This document shows positions 44,989 through 56,000 of a stretch of DNA of 64,000 nt, piece by piece. Source of the DNA: Perkinsus chesapeaki. Its lineage: Eukaryota > Perkinsozoa > Perkinsida > Perkinsidae. Position numbers and translations under genes: made by a program. The first letter of the stretch is position 1; every line of letters starts with the position of its first letter. The DNA lies in contig JAAPAO010000082.1 in NCBI GenBank assembly GCA_013115145.1, positions 23,492 to 87,491 on the forward strand, given 5' to 3'. The notes beneath the pieces are model-generated. The model was not told where the DNA came from. It saw only the letters and a list, made by a program, of their open reading frames with translations, and made no database searches.

Positions 44989-46533
44989 TTACTCGGCCCG
45001 GCATTGAGCCGCTAGGCTGTGGTAGTTGTTGCAATTGGAGAAGCCCATCTCCTTCGAGAAGTCATCGCCATAGGAACAACGGACCCATTCCCAGTCGTGG
45101 ACGGCGTATAATGTACCGTCAATGTCATACAAATGCTCAAACTGGTCTTGGGTCAAAATGCCATCAGAAACTGTACGCTCACGAAGAGTGTTGAGCGTGC
45201 TCCACATATATTCAATACCTCCCTCGGAATTGGGATAAGTAGGTGTATCGTAAGCACACATAGAAAGCTTATGGCAGTAGTCACCTTCAGTACAGGAACC
45301 TTCCAACATGATGGTGATCTTAGCCTTTAGATTCTCCCATCCAGGTTGAGTACAAACTTCACATTGTTCAGTCATCATATAATTCATACGATATAAAAGA
45401 TCATCTTTATAATCTCCATCAATAGCATTACGATAAAGCATCATAGTAGCATGATCAGCATATTGCATTATATATTGAGTACCAAGAGTATTCTTTTGTC
45501 CTTCTATAGCAAAATCAATAAATAATGATCCAGGAGCATAACCCATCTTATTAGTAACATCCTCCTTCATCTCTTGAGCCTTCAACAAAGTCTTCTTGAT
45601 ATCTTCGGGCTCCATATGCTCGGTGTCAAAGCTCAGACCAATGGGAGCAATCGCGGCCATATCCTCAGCCGTTATGGATTTTTCCAGGAACTTCTGGAAG
45701 GTGTCAACGAAAGCAAGCATCCTTTTGCCATCATGCTTCTCGATATCACCATAGGTCAAAAAGATACGCTGGTCATTGCCAGTCACTTCACGCCATTGCT
45801 TCATCCAAGGCAACAATTTCTCTTGGTCGTGAATTCTATCGTAGTTGGTCTGATCCGCAACGTTCACATACACATCGCCGGAATTCCACAACTTTCCCAT
45901 GTCAGAGGCACCGAAGTTCACCAGAGTATCATCATTTTTGCGCCAGTAGTCCTGAGACCAAGAGTAGGTAGCGAAACGGTGTTCGTCTCCGGATGGCTTC
46001 ACAGTGGTGCTCGCGACCTCTGAAGTTGTAGTGGAACCAGTAGTACTTGAGACAGAAGTAGTGGTCGTAGTTTCTAACGTAGGGAACGTGGTTGTCGAAG
46101 GCTCTGCACTCGTCGTTGAAGTATTACTCGCGCTGGCTGTAGACGTAGTGGGAAGAGCAGTGCCACGAGTAGTCGAAGCTGCTTCTGTAGGAACAGTGAT
46201 AGAGGCAGTTGTACTCGGCAATACAGTGGTTGTAGCTCTTAGATGAGTCGTAGTAGAGGGAGCGTTAGTAGACGTAGTTGCAGCGGGCGAAGTACCGACG
46301 GTTGAATGAGGGGTGGTAGAAGGCGGGTGAGCAGTTACAGTGCTCTCACTGCTATCACTTCCGCAGGAACAAGGAAGGGCAACCCCTTGGCAAACTGAAG
46401 GGGCCTGCCAGTATTTGCAGTAGGAACCAGGTAAAGCAGCAGCACAGACTGCATCACCCTGGAAACAATCGTCCGCAGAAACAAGAGCTCCAAAGGAGGC
46501 GGCAAGTAAGCACTTGGTTATCAGACGAGCCAT
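44989..46533 (-). CDS. Secreted glycosidase-like family copy 3
   Basis: Intronless. The start MARLITKCLLAASFGALVSA is chosen over an in-frame ATG 72 bases upstream because it gives a proper signal peptide. One six-cysteine module (DCFQGDAVCAAALPGSYCKY ... PCSCG) is followed by about 130 residues of Thr/Ser-rich linker, then the barrel-like domain (RFATYSWSQDYW ... IGLSFDTEHM ... IMLEGSC ... YAVHDWEWVRCSYG). Positions 45296-45618 encode a block nearly identical in DNA to copies 2 and 5, while flanks are clearly diverged. It ends QCRAE. Likely secreted and O-glycosylated; enzyme activity is inferred only from strand pattern and conserved Glu residues. Confidence 0.8.
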   Translation of the reverse strand: MARLITKCLLAASFGALVSADDCFQGDAVCAAALPGSYCKYWQAPSVCQGVALPCSCGSDSSESTVTAHPPSTTPHSTVGTSPAATTSTNAPSTTTHLRATTTVLPSTTASITVPTEAASTTRGTALPTTSTASASNTSTTSAEPSTTTFPTLETTTTTSVSSTTGSTTTSEVASTTVKPSGDEHRFATYSWSQDYWRKNDDTLVNFGASDMGKLWNSGDVYVNVADQTNYDRIHDQEKLLPWMKQWREVTGNDQRIFLTYGDIEKHDGKRMLAFVDTFQKFLEKSITAEDMAAIAPIGLSFDTEHMEPEDIKKTLLKAQEMKEDVTNKMGYAPGSLFIDFAIEGQKNTLGTQYIMQYADHATMMLYRNAIDGDYKDDLLYRMNYMMTEQCEVCTQPGWENLKAKITIMLEGSCTEGDYCHKLSMCAYDTPTYPNSEGGIEYMWSTLNTLRERTVSDGILTQDQFEHLYDIDGTLYAVHDWEWVRCSYGDDFSKEMGFSNCNNYHSLAAQCRAE

Positions 46534-47443
46534 GAATAAAGAAACAGAAACAGGCCAAAGATTAGCTGAAAAGGAAAACCTCACTGACGAACATTCACAG
46601 GCCACTGATTATCTCTGAGTTCGACGGAATCGAACACTCTGAAAGCTAACACAATGGTTAGCTATCCTTCATCGATCGGCTGTCGGCCGATCGTGCCGTA
46701 TTGTGTCGTTTTCGGAAATCCGTTGTCCCCGTCAACTGGCATTCGTATCTGGCAGGAAGTACGGCCTGTTATTCTCTTTACATCCGCAGTGACTGAATAA
46801 AGTGGTGAGGGTATTCCGCTTGTGGATAGTTCCATTCCCAAGTACTGCTTGTTGCATGGTTTCAGAATCACTCAGTTCTAACCCGCACATTCCGAGGAAG
46901 TGGCGCGCATTTGTCGAGTCCACGGTCACAGGACACCTGAAGGAACATCGCTTCTTCGAAATGTAACCGCAACAGTATGCATGCTGAATCTTTAGCAGCT
47001 TGGCGGCTACCAGACCGTAGAGCCATATCTCGCTTACTTGCGAGAAATGCTGATCGCGATGGTGGACCGACACAAAAATTGTCCCCATTTGCGCGCTTCG
47101 AACTTGAGCCTTACGAGGCAGAAGCGCGCTCCAACGAAGAGTAGGCAAACATATCTCGCTCCCTCTCCTCTTGCATCATATCCGATCGTACCCCAACCCT
47201 CCAAACACCTATCTGAAGTTAACCTTAACGGACGCTTTCTTCTAGGCAAGTCTTATTTTACGGTCATTATCTAATGGACGACTCGCAATTCACGTCCACG
47301 GTCACAACATTCTCCCATGAGGCCTCACCCACCGTACTTAGATTACTCAAAACTATATCGTGTTAACGAACAGAAGAAACAGCAGAGTTACCAGGCACAT
47401 ACAAATCCACAACACAGTCAAAACTAAGCGTAGCATAGCACAA
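46534..47443. other. Intergenic interval between family copies 3 and 4
   Basis: About 900 bp. Two small perfect hairpins (AGCTAAC...GTTAGCT near 46645-46665 and CGATCGGC...GCCGATCG near 46674-46694) are present. Neither resolves into a tRNA. No coding exon is supported. Confidence 0.45.
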
Positions 47444-48796
47444 TCAGTTAGCTCTACATGTTGATCCTTCGACGTGATAGTTCGAACAACTAGTATACCC
47501 CATCTCCTTCGAGAATGAATCGCCATAATAACATCTCGTCCACTCCCAGTTGTTCATACTAAATAATGTACCATCAGTGTCGAAAAGATAATTGAACTGT
47601 TCCGTAGTGACAAGCTTATCAGAGATCATACGGTCAGTTAACTCATTTACAGTGTCCCATACATATTGTATTCCACCATCTTTATTAGGATAAGCTGCGG
47701 AATCGTAGGCACACATAGAAACTTTGTGACAATAGTCAACGTTCGTGCAAGATCCTTCCACCAAAATAGTAATCTTAGCTTTGAGGTTCTCCCAGCCGGG
47801 TTGAGTGCAAACTGCACATTGTTGAGTGAGCATCCACTCCACACGCTGAACCAGACCATCTCCATCAATAGCGTTACGGAAGACCTCAAAGGTAGCATGG
47901 TCAGCTAGCTGCATAACATACTGAGTGGCCAAAGGATTGAGGTCACCAGATACAGCAAAGTCGATCAATAAGGATCCAGGTAAATAACCATTCTTCTGAG
48001 AAATCCTAGTCTTCATATCTTGGGCATTCTCAAGAGTCTCCTTCACATAGCTACTGTCCATACCTTCAGCATCAAAACTGAGACCTATAGGGGCGATTTC
48101 CCGCATATCTTCCGAAGAGACGTACTCCTCAAGGAATCTCTCGAAAGTGTCAACGAAGTCTACCATCCTTTGATTGTAGTGCTTGTCAGCATCCCCATAG
48201 GTAAGAAAGATACGTTCAGTGTTGCCAGTGACCGACCTCCACTCTTTCATCCAAGCAACCAGTAGATCACCATCGTAAATCTGGTCGTAGTTGCTGTAGT
48301 CCGCGATATTCACGTATACATCACCGGAGTTCCACAACATACCCATATCAGAAGCACCGAAGTCGGTTAGGGAAGAATCGCCATTCCGCCAGTACGACTG
48401 AGACCACGAATAGGTACCAAACCTAACTTCTCGGCTGGGAGGGGCAGCAGAAGCATGGGTCGTCGTGGCAGGGGCTGCAGTGGGCTTCGGTGTTGTAGAT
48501 CTCAAATGCGTTCGAGTTGTAGTTGGCCGAGGGGTAGCATTCTCGCTTGTCGAATCAGCAGTCGTCACAGCGAGAGTAGTATCCTCGAAACCGGTAGTCA
48601 AAATCGTAGTAGTGGGCTCGGCATCGCAAGAACAAGCGACACCGGTACCCTGGCAAGTACTTGGAGTACTCCAATACTTGCAATAGGAGCCAGGCTGTGT
48701 CGATGCACAGAAAGCATCTCCATTTACGCAACTAGCTTCAGCATTAGAGAATGCTAGAGCAAATAGGATGAATGAAGAAATATAATACGTGGACAT
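47444..48796 (-). CDS. Secreted glycosidase-like family copy 4 (diverged, not homogenised)
   Basis: Intronless, 450 residues. Signal peptide MSTYYISSFILFALAFSNAE, one six-cysteine module (SCVNGDAFCASTQPGSYCKY ... ACSC), a shorter Thr-rich linker, then the large domain (VRFGTYSWSQSYW ... IGLSFDAEGM ... ITILVEGSC ... FSMNNWEWTRCYYG). The region equivalent to the shared block of copies 1, 2, 3 and 5 is diverged here at DNA and protein level (for example QLADHATFEVFRNAIDGDGL), so this copy seems to have escaped conversion. The conserved acidic positions after putative strands 4 and 7 are retained, supporting their functional importance. Confidence 0.8.
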   Translation of the reverse strand: MSTYYISSFILFALAFSNAEASCVNGDAFCASTQPGSYCKYWSTPSTCQGTGVACSCDAEPTTTILTTGFEDTTLAVTTADSTSENATPRPTTTRTHLRSTTPKPTAAPATTTHASAAPPSREVRFGTYSWSQSYWRNGDSSLTDFGASDMGMLWNSGDVYVNIADYSNYDQIYDGDLLVAWMKEWRSVTGNTERIFLTYGDADKHYNQRMVDFVDTFERFLEEYVSSEDMREIAPIGLSFDAEGMDSSYVKETLENAQDMKTRISQKNGYLPGSLLIDFAVSGDLNPLATQYVMQLADHATFEVFRNAIDGDGLVQRVEWMLTQQCAVCTQPGWENLKAKITILVEGSCTNVDYCHKVSMCAYDSAAYPNKDGGIQYVWDTVNELTDRMISDKLVTTEQFNYLFDTDGTLFSMNNWEWTRCYYGDSFSKEMGYTSCSNYHVEGSTCRAN

Positions 48797-49572
48797 GGCC
48801 GCTCAATGGCAAAAAAAGCGAAAATCACTAACCAAAACATAAGGGGAAGGTTAACGAAGCTCATAGATTCTCCCGGAGGCCTTTCAGTTGATTAAGCTAT
48901 TGAAGTCAATCACAAGCTGGTTGTGGCTGGATTACCGAGAATATCTTATCACAGCTGGAATGGTGATCAATTATGCGTTTAGAAACCCTCTAGCGTGTGC
49001 TAGCGTAGGGACCTACTGAAACACTCACTCGGGAGAAGGGCATCTCCTCCACGGAAGAAATGGGACAGCAGGGCACAAAATTACACAATCCACCGCCACG
49101 GAGACAGATATCCATCCAGCGGGATATGCGGCATGTGCGGAACTTCCTCGATGAAGCACGGAGAATCCTCGCTCCTCGGGCCACTAGAGACACACCGTGC
49201 GAAAAATTACCGCCTCCTGAGCTTCCTCCTGCGATGGTGCTCACTTTCGTGAATATTCTCGCTTTACTACCGCCAATGAACTGCTCGCTGTAAACTTTCA
49301 GAGGCCCGTATATACGAACAAGACTTCTACTTGCAAAAATTTCAGAGTTTGAAATTGAAATCCCACATCGACAGCGATACTGCGTAGCCTTCAGAGGTCC
49401 CCAAGTAAAGACAAATTGACGAACCCAACACTTTGAAACATGAGAGACTCACGGCCTTTGAGTCCAGCACTCTTTGAGTGTTATTAGAATAATAACTGAT
49501 AGTAACAGAAACAATTAAAAGTAACCGAAGTGAATGAGCGAAGGATATATATGATGTATTGCACACAAAACT
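48797..49572. other. Intergenic interval between family copies 4 and 5
   Basis: About 780 bp. No coding exon, RNA or repeat was recognised. Confidence 0.45.
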
Positions 49573-50865
49573 TTACTGGATTTTGCACTGGTTTGACAGT
49601 TCGTTGTACTGACTGATACAGTTCTTGTAACCCATTTGGCGGGAGAACTCATCACCATAATAACATCTTACCCATTCCCAGTCATGAATAACATACAATG
49701 AACCATGAATATCATAAAGGTAGTCGAATTGTTCTTGAGTGAGAATGCCATCGGAAACTGTACGAGCCTTTAACTCATTAAGCAAATCCCAAGCATATTC
49801 GATACCACCAGAGGGATCGGGATACGAATCGGTACCATAGGCACACATGGAAAGCTTCTTACAGTACTTCCCAGCCTCGCAGGAACCTTCCAACATGATG
49901 GTGATCTTAGCCTTTAGATTCTCCCATCCAGGTTGAGTACAAACTTCACATTGTTCAGTCATCATATAATTCATACGATATAAAAGATCATCTTTATAAT
50001 CTCCATCAATAGCATTACGATAAAGCATCATAGTAGCATGATCAGCATATTGCATTATATATTGAGTACCAAGAGTATTCTTTTCTCCTTCTATAGCAAA
50101 ATCAATAAATAATGATCCAGGAGCATAACCCATCTTATTAGTAACATCCTCCTTCATCTCTTGAGCCTTCAACAAAGTCTTCTTGATATCTTCGGGCTCC
50201 ATATGTTCCACATCGAAACTCAAACCGATTGGAGCAATAGCCCGCATATCATTAGCCGAAATGAAGTTCTTGAGATACTCTCCAAATGTATCTACGAACT
50301 GGGCCATACGATTGCCGTTTGAAGACTTGATGTCGCCGTAGGTCAACCAGATCCTCTCTGTGTTACCGGTGCTCTTACGCCAGTCCTTCATCCAAGGAAG
50401 GAGCTTCTCCTGGTTATGTATGCGGTCATAGTTAGTCTGATCGGCAACGTTGACGTACACATCGCCCGAATTCCATAGTTTTCCCATATCAGAGGCACCA
50501 AACTGGGTGAGACTTTTATCACCGGACCTCCAATAGTCTTGGGACCAGGAGTAAGTGCCAAATCTCACATCAGAAGTAACAGGAGGCCTCGTCGTGGCTG
50601 CAGTAGGCCTGCTTGTCGTTGGCACCGGCTTCTTAGTGGTGGTCTTATCCAAGAACTTTGTGCTGGTAGTAGGACCACTTCCACCGCAAGAGCAAGGAGT
50701 ATTAGATCCCTGACAAACGCTAGGGGTCTCGTAGTACTTGCAGTAAGAGCCAGAAACAATACTGGCACAGTACTGATCACCAGCACTGCAATCAACAGCA
50801 GCAGATGATGACACTCCCAACAGGAGCGCGCATAGAACACTGGATAAGGTACGTCGGCCAGACAT
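49573..50865 (-). CDS. Secreted glycosidase-like family copy 5
   Basis: Intronless, 430 residues. Signal peptide MSGRRTLSSVLCALLLGVSS, one six-cysteine module (DCSAGDQYCASIVSGSYCKY ... PCSCGG), the shortest linker of the family (about 35 residues, Thr/Lys/Pro), then the barrel-like domain (VRFGTYSWSQDYW ... IGLSFDVEHM ... IMLEGSC ... YVIHDWEWVRCYYG). It shares block 49883-50205 with copies 2 and 3, and a separate C-terminal block 49633-49851 with copy 2. The end is QYNELSNQCKIQ. Third in the tandem, same-strand cluster. Confidence 0.8.
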   Translation of the reverse strand: MSGRRTLSSVLCALLLGVSSSAAVDCSAGDQYCASIVSGSYCKYYETPSVCQGSNTPCSCGGSGPTTSTKFLDKTTTKKPVPTTSRPTAATTRPPVTSDVRFGTYSWSQDYWRSGDKSLTQFGASDMGKLWNSGDVYVNVADQTNYDRIHNQEKLLPWMKDWRKSTGNTERIWLTYGDIKSSNGNRMAQFVDTFGEYLKNFISANDMRAIAPIGLSFDVEHMEPEDIKKTLLKAQEMKEDVTNKMGYAPGSLFIDFAIEGEKNTLGTQYIMQYADHATMMLYRNAIDGDYKDDLLYRMNYMMTEQCEVCTQPGWENLKAKITIMLEGSCEAGKYCKKLSMCAYGTDSYPDPSGGIEYAWDLLNELKARTVSDGILTQEQFDYLYDIHGSLYVIHDWEWVRCYYGDEFSRQMGYKNCISQYNELSNQCKIQ

Positions 50866-51101
50866 AGATGCTGAACAAGAGCTTAACTGAAAGAAAGGAA
50901 TGTTTATTAACCTTCTAATTAACTCTCTTCATTATGGACCACTGTCTAGTGCTGCTGAGGCTAGCTGCTAGCGGTTGGGGACTAATGTGTAGGTAGACAG
51001 CTAGCGCGGGCCTGTGCTCAACAGGGACAATCGTTCACGGTTACGCTTGTGCGCTGGGAGCTTGTACGTGCTTTTCCTCGCTAAGTGTGATATTCGTTGT
51101 T

Positions 51102-51262
51102 CGCTGCCACCATATATTTGTGAGTTCGACTGCCACCATATATTTGTGAGTTCGACTGCCACCATATATTTGTGAGTTCGACTGCCACCATAGCTTTGTG
51201 AGTTCGTCTGCCACCATAGCTTTGTGAGTTCGACTGCCACCATAGATTTGTGTGCTCGTCTG
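51102..51262. repeat. 26-bp tandem repeat, about six copies
   Basis: Unit GACTGCCACCATATATTTGT-GAGTTC repeated with variants (TATATTT, TAGCTTT, TAGATTT). The period is not a multiple of three, so the frames through it are not coding. It lies upstream of family copy 5 in a gene-free stretch that also holds an A9 run near 51357. Confidence 0.9.
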
Positions 51263-51698
51263 CTTTTGCTTTTAACTTATCTTGCACTTGTGGTGCGATT
51301 CATGCAATGTGTGCCATCCGTAATATTAGATTGTCACTTGCCAACTGACCAACGCAAAAAAAAAATGTGTTAACGAACAACGTAGATGTATGAGGCATGC
51401 ACATCAGTTAAGTCTTGCTCACAACGCTGTACCGAAGAGACTTCATTGGTGTTTCCGGCAACGGGAGTCCTCGGCCATGTGCAGTACCACACGCGCTGGC
51501 GTAGAGGAAATCCTGAATAATAAGACTTCCTATTATACAAACAGTAAGTGCCATACATCAAGAGTGAGAGAACCTTTGTCCAAGCAATCAATGTATCCAA
51601 AAAGGACAGGCGTTTGGCAACCAAATGTCGTGGGGGCCATGCTGGCATCTCGATTGGAAGCTATCCGGTAGGCCGAGGCAAAAGCAGATAGCCCTTGC

Positions 51699-52866
51699 TC
51701 AAATTCGGTGATGGAAATCTGACAAGAGCAGAGCGGTATCAGTATGACTAAGCAGTCTCTCTAGCAGTAATCTAGGCACTGTGAAGTTCGTACTTGTTTT
51801 CGACCATGTGAATCGAACTTCGAAAATGCTGTGTGTGGCCCACCCAGCTGGCTGTCGATGAACCGACCAAACGACACGATCGCCACCTGAGGTGGTGAGT
51901 GGCTGTTGATCAGATGAGGCCAAACCTCTTTTTCCGATCCCAATAGGGCTGGCTGCACGCCTAGGGGATACTTGTGGGCCACACTGAAACGCGCTAGTGG
52001 AGTGGCCAAAGGAGACGGCGCCGATACCATGCCTGTCAGCAAAAGTCGGTGCACGGGTGGAGCTAAGATTCCTACTGAAAGGTGTCCTCGCATATGCGAC
52101 TGGCCTTGCGGCAGGTGTGAGTGGAGGTGCTGATTGTGTGAATACTGCCCTATGGCTGAGGGGGGCACTCTGTGGTCTAGGCAAAGCCCTCAGGTCCACT
52201 GTTCGAGGAGGAGCAGGCGCCGGAGGAAATGGGGCCTCCTGGGGCTTCCTTTGTTGCTCTTCAAGATCCGTCAGCTTCTAAAAGGCAGTTGCACAATCAG
52301 GGACACCCAGCATGCCGTTACTCTTCTCAAGTCCCTATTCTCCATCTCCAACGTATCCTTTTCCCTTTTGAGCTCCTCATAAGATATCTCACTCTCCTTT
52401 CTAGCTCTCATCTCTCCCAGGGCGTTCGCCAGCATCCTCTTAACTTCATTGAAATGCTACAGCGAACCGTATAAAGCCAGCAGGACAATCCTTCATCGCT
52501 TACTCCTTCCATGAGCCTGTTAATCTCCTCCTTATCAACACTTTCCCTTTTCGTGATGACCGATTCTCGAAGATCGGCGCTCGCTGCGGTAGGAACTGGA
52601 TCAGCCTTCTTCACAGGTGACACCGACACAGCCGTGGGGTTCGTCTTATTCCTCGCACTAACTGGCGGTGGAGGTTGTGCTGCCGTAGTTGCCCCTGAGA
52701 CTGGCCCCTGTAGTATTATCTTAGTCTCGCCAGTAATGCTACTCAACACCTGATAACAGCATATGGTAGGGAATTGGAAGAAGCCGGCAGCAGCCAGACA
52801 GCAGATTTTAAAGACATCGGAAGAATGCAAATAGGTTATCATTTGAAAGCAACCTTCAAGATGCAC
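51699..52866 (-). CDS. Coiled-coil protein, unrecognised
   Basis: Multi-exon. An exon beginning VLSSITGETKIILQGPVSGA is Pro/Ala-rich. A coiled-coil segment follows (FNEVKRMLANALGEMRARKE; SYEELKREKDTLEMENRDLR), and a 44-nt intron joins KLTDLEEQQRKPQEAPFPPA. The C-terminal exon is Pro/Arg/Ser-rich (RALPRPQSAPLSHRAVFTQS). No family recognised. The gene lies 3' of kinesin-3 on the same strand. An AT-rich 3' UTR follows the kinesin stop, so this is treated as a separate gene; the start near 52866 is uncertain. Confidence 0.45.
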
Positions 52867-53039
52867 GCCAAAACCAATACATTGACTCCTCTACGCCGTT
52901 ACTAACAGACTTTGGCATCGATGACATTGACAATTGCCGATCTCACTCGTTGATTATATTTTTCTATCATTCGTAGAATCAATCAACCGTATTTTACTCA
53001 AAACTAAGATCTAATTATTTTATAACATTTTCAAGTATT

Positions 53040-56000
53040 TCAGTCATTCAGTATTTTCCGTATCTTTTTGGCACTGTAATTGACTACAACATAAGACTTA
53101 GTAACCCCATCCGCTGGGCCCAGGCTTACACTAGTCTGTCTTCGGACTTGTTGTTGCTGACTTCCTCCTCCTCCTTGTGACTTCATCACTGACTGCACCG
53201 CTGCTTGTAATCGGCTGAGGTTGCGGTTCTGTGAGAGCCTGTTTGAGAACTCCCTCTGTGCCCTAAGAGAACGACAATACTACCAACGAGAGCAAGTGAC
53301 TGGACCTACTGTATGTCAGCCAAACTAGGCTCATTCCACGGGTCTTGAATCTTGCCTTCTGGTGTGGTGAAATATACTCCCGACTTCACCGCTGCAACAC
53401 CAGTGGCTCCACCTAGTTCACACAACTACACACTCACCTTGTTTGTTCATATAGCCCATAGTCACACGATGGTAGAGGTCCCGCATCATTTGGAGTCGTT
53501 CCATGAACTTAGCAAGCCCCCAATAGTAAAGGACCTTACCAAAGAAGTCCTATAAGGGAGCAACACTAAACCTACCTTCGCCTTGAACGACTGGGCTTCA
53601 TCGTTGTCATTGTTGGTCCCCTCCTCCTCGGTGTACTCCATCAATCTTATAACAATAAGGTCCTCCGCCTCAGAGTTGAACACGTCCCAAATGAGCTCGA
53701 CCTCAAACCTGCACGCATCGAGCAAAGATACCCTTGAAGCTCTCCTCACTTGAACTGTCTATTCGGTCTCAGTTCGCCTGACAGGTCATTAGCCTCGTCA
53801 ACCAAAGGGCAAGCGCTCTTCAAAACGCTAAGGAAGTTCTCCAGCTGCTCCGAAGACAACTTCATCCGCAGCTCCTCTATGTAGTGTTTGAGTTCCTGCC
53901 AGGTGAATGATACCGCTCCTCCCGGAGAGCCCCTACCTTGAAAGCGTCGCTGCTGTCATCTTCGGCCATGTCCGCTTTATATAACTGATATTCACTTTCC
54001 TCCACTCCCGTCGACCTCATTAACTACGAAACCAGCCATCTCCACCTATGGAAGGGTATGACAACGCCTACCGAGGATCTCCGGCGCATCGAAGGGCTCC
54101 TGGTGGCAACTGACTTCGGTATCATAATCCTCATCATGTGGGCTCGACCAAAGACAACTCTATCAAGATGCTTAAGTGCATGAGGAGGCTCGTCTTCAGT
54201 AAGCACCTGCCAGGGTCAGCAGCAACACTCGCGGTAACAACCCGATCCCAGCTCCTTGCCTTGCCATTCACCATCAACCTCCCACCAGCCTCCAGAGCCC
54301 CCTCCGCCAGGGTGACGATGAGCTCCTGATCCCCTCTATTTGATATGATACACAGACTCTGCGGTATAGAAAGACCATGCAGAACTATATTGCTGCTCTC
54401 GGCAGATCCAATAGTGGTGTCCTGAGCTCACATTGACAACGTATCTTTACCTCAGACCTACCTCATCCGTCTTGAGGTAGTACAACAGGCACCCAGACAG
54501 CATAGGATCTTCCGAGATGTTGAGCATGTACGGGGTGTCATGGGCTACTCCAAAGGCAGCGTTGATCTCCTTGGAGGAGAGGCCCATGTCCTCCAAAGCC
54601 TCCTCACGCAACCGAAAGATTTCCTGTGATGCCGCCAACTGAAATACATCGAACCATCCTAAATATGCGATGAGGGGCAGGCGGTAGGGAATATTAATAA
54701 ATATAAAAGTGTTAATATATTATAAATAGTATTCAATGACAACCTTTAGTGATCTCTAAGATGGCAACGTTCACCTCCCTGAGTAGGTCAACTAAGTCGA
54801 ATCATCACATATCAATTCTCCTTTCATTTATCATTGTCAGCCTACATTCACTCCTATCGTAACATGATCAATAGCTCACACTGATAGATGCAATACTGTC
54901 GTACTATTTACTATATATTTGTTTATATATACTCTTATAATAGTATGTTTAGTAAACACTTAACCCTCCTCCTGCCATCGCCACCGCCGCCCACCTGAGC
55001 ATCATAGGACTTCTTCAATTCTGAGACAAGCCTTTGCCTCTCCTCCAACTCGATACTCAATGCATCTGTCTCCGTCCCTCTGCGCTGCCCTACGCTTTGG
55101 TACTGTAGTTGGCTCCGTAAGGCGCTTATCTGCTCATCGCTTAATGCCGCCTGACATCACACTTTCCCAGCCCACCTCGTTCTGCAAACTCTTGATCTGC
55201 TCATCCTTGTGGTCTACATTAACCTTGGCAACCGTTTTGATCTTTTTAACAGACGACGCAAACCGGAGGGTCGACAAAGTCTCCTCAGCCTCCGTACTGA
55301 TCACACATTCCAATGAGACTGTCATACAACGGCCCCTCCTCCTCCTCCTCCTCACCTCGCCGGGCTGATGCAAGCTATCATGAAGGTCTTCGAGTTGCCC
55401 ACAAGAGAGTCCTTCAATAGGAAGGTGAGCTTGGATGAGCGAAAGGGTATCCATGCGGCCACTCCATTCGAGGGGACTGATGATGATGACGATGAGCTGC
55501 TACCACTGCCACTGGTTTCTGAACGACAATATGAAATCGATACCAGGCTGACAAGACTCACCAACACGGCGGGAGGAAGCATCAGAGAGCTGCTTGATAA
55601 CCATACCGAGGGCGCTAAGGCTCTGGTTAATGGCCCCGGCCTCCCTAAGGGATACAATCGCACAGAGAAGCCACCCCCAGCCACCTCGAAGAACTGCTAC
55701 CTCAGGCGCATCCCTGAAGCTCCGGACTTGACCTGTCGTTCACTACCAGCAAGATCGATGAGATTGACCCTTGAAGTGACCGTCGGACCACCTCGATGCT
55801 TGCACTGAGAGATACTAGAGCAGTGAAGGCTGCTGCTGCTGTTGCTGCTCAAGACTAACCTCAAGTTTTATTCTGAATACTGCATGGCTTCTAGAAGAAT
55901 GTGCATTCATGTTGGTAGCTCCCTCCGCCCTTCTCTTAAGGCCATCTAAACAAGGACAATATGACAGACGAAGCAGCCTCCAAGGTTGGAGGTGATAGGG

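Noticed and set aside
46640-46700. Possible tRNA on the minus strand (GATTCGA-like T loop plus a hairpin)
   Set aside because: The T stem (GAGTG/CCGTC) does not pair, there is no acceptor stem, and the central hairpin has a six-base loop.
51001-51287. Repeat-protein frames over the 26-bp array
   Set aside because: The period is not divisible by three, so the frames shift each copy and arise only from absence of stops.
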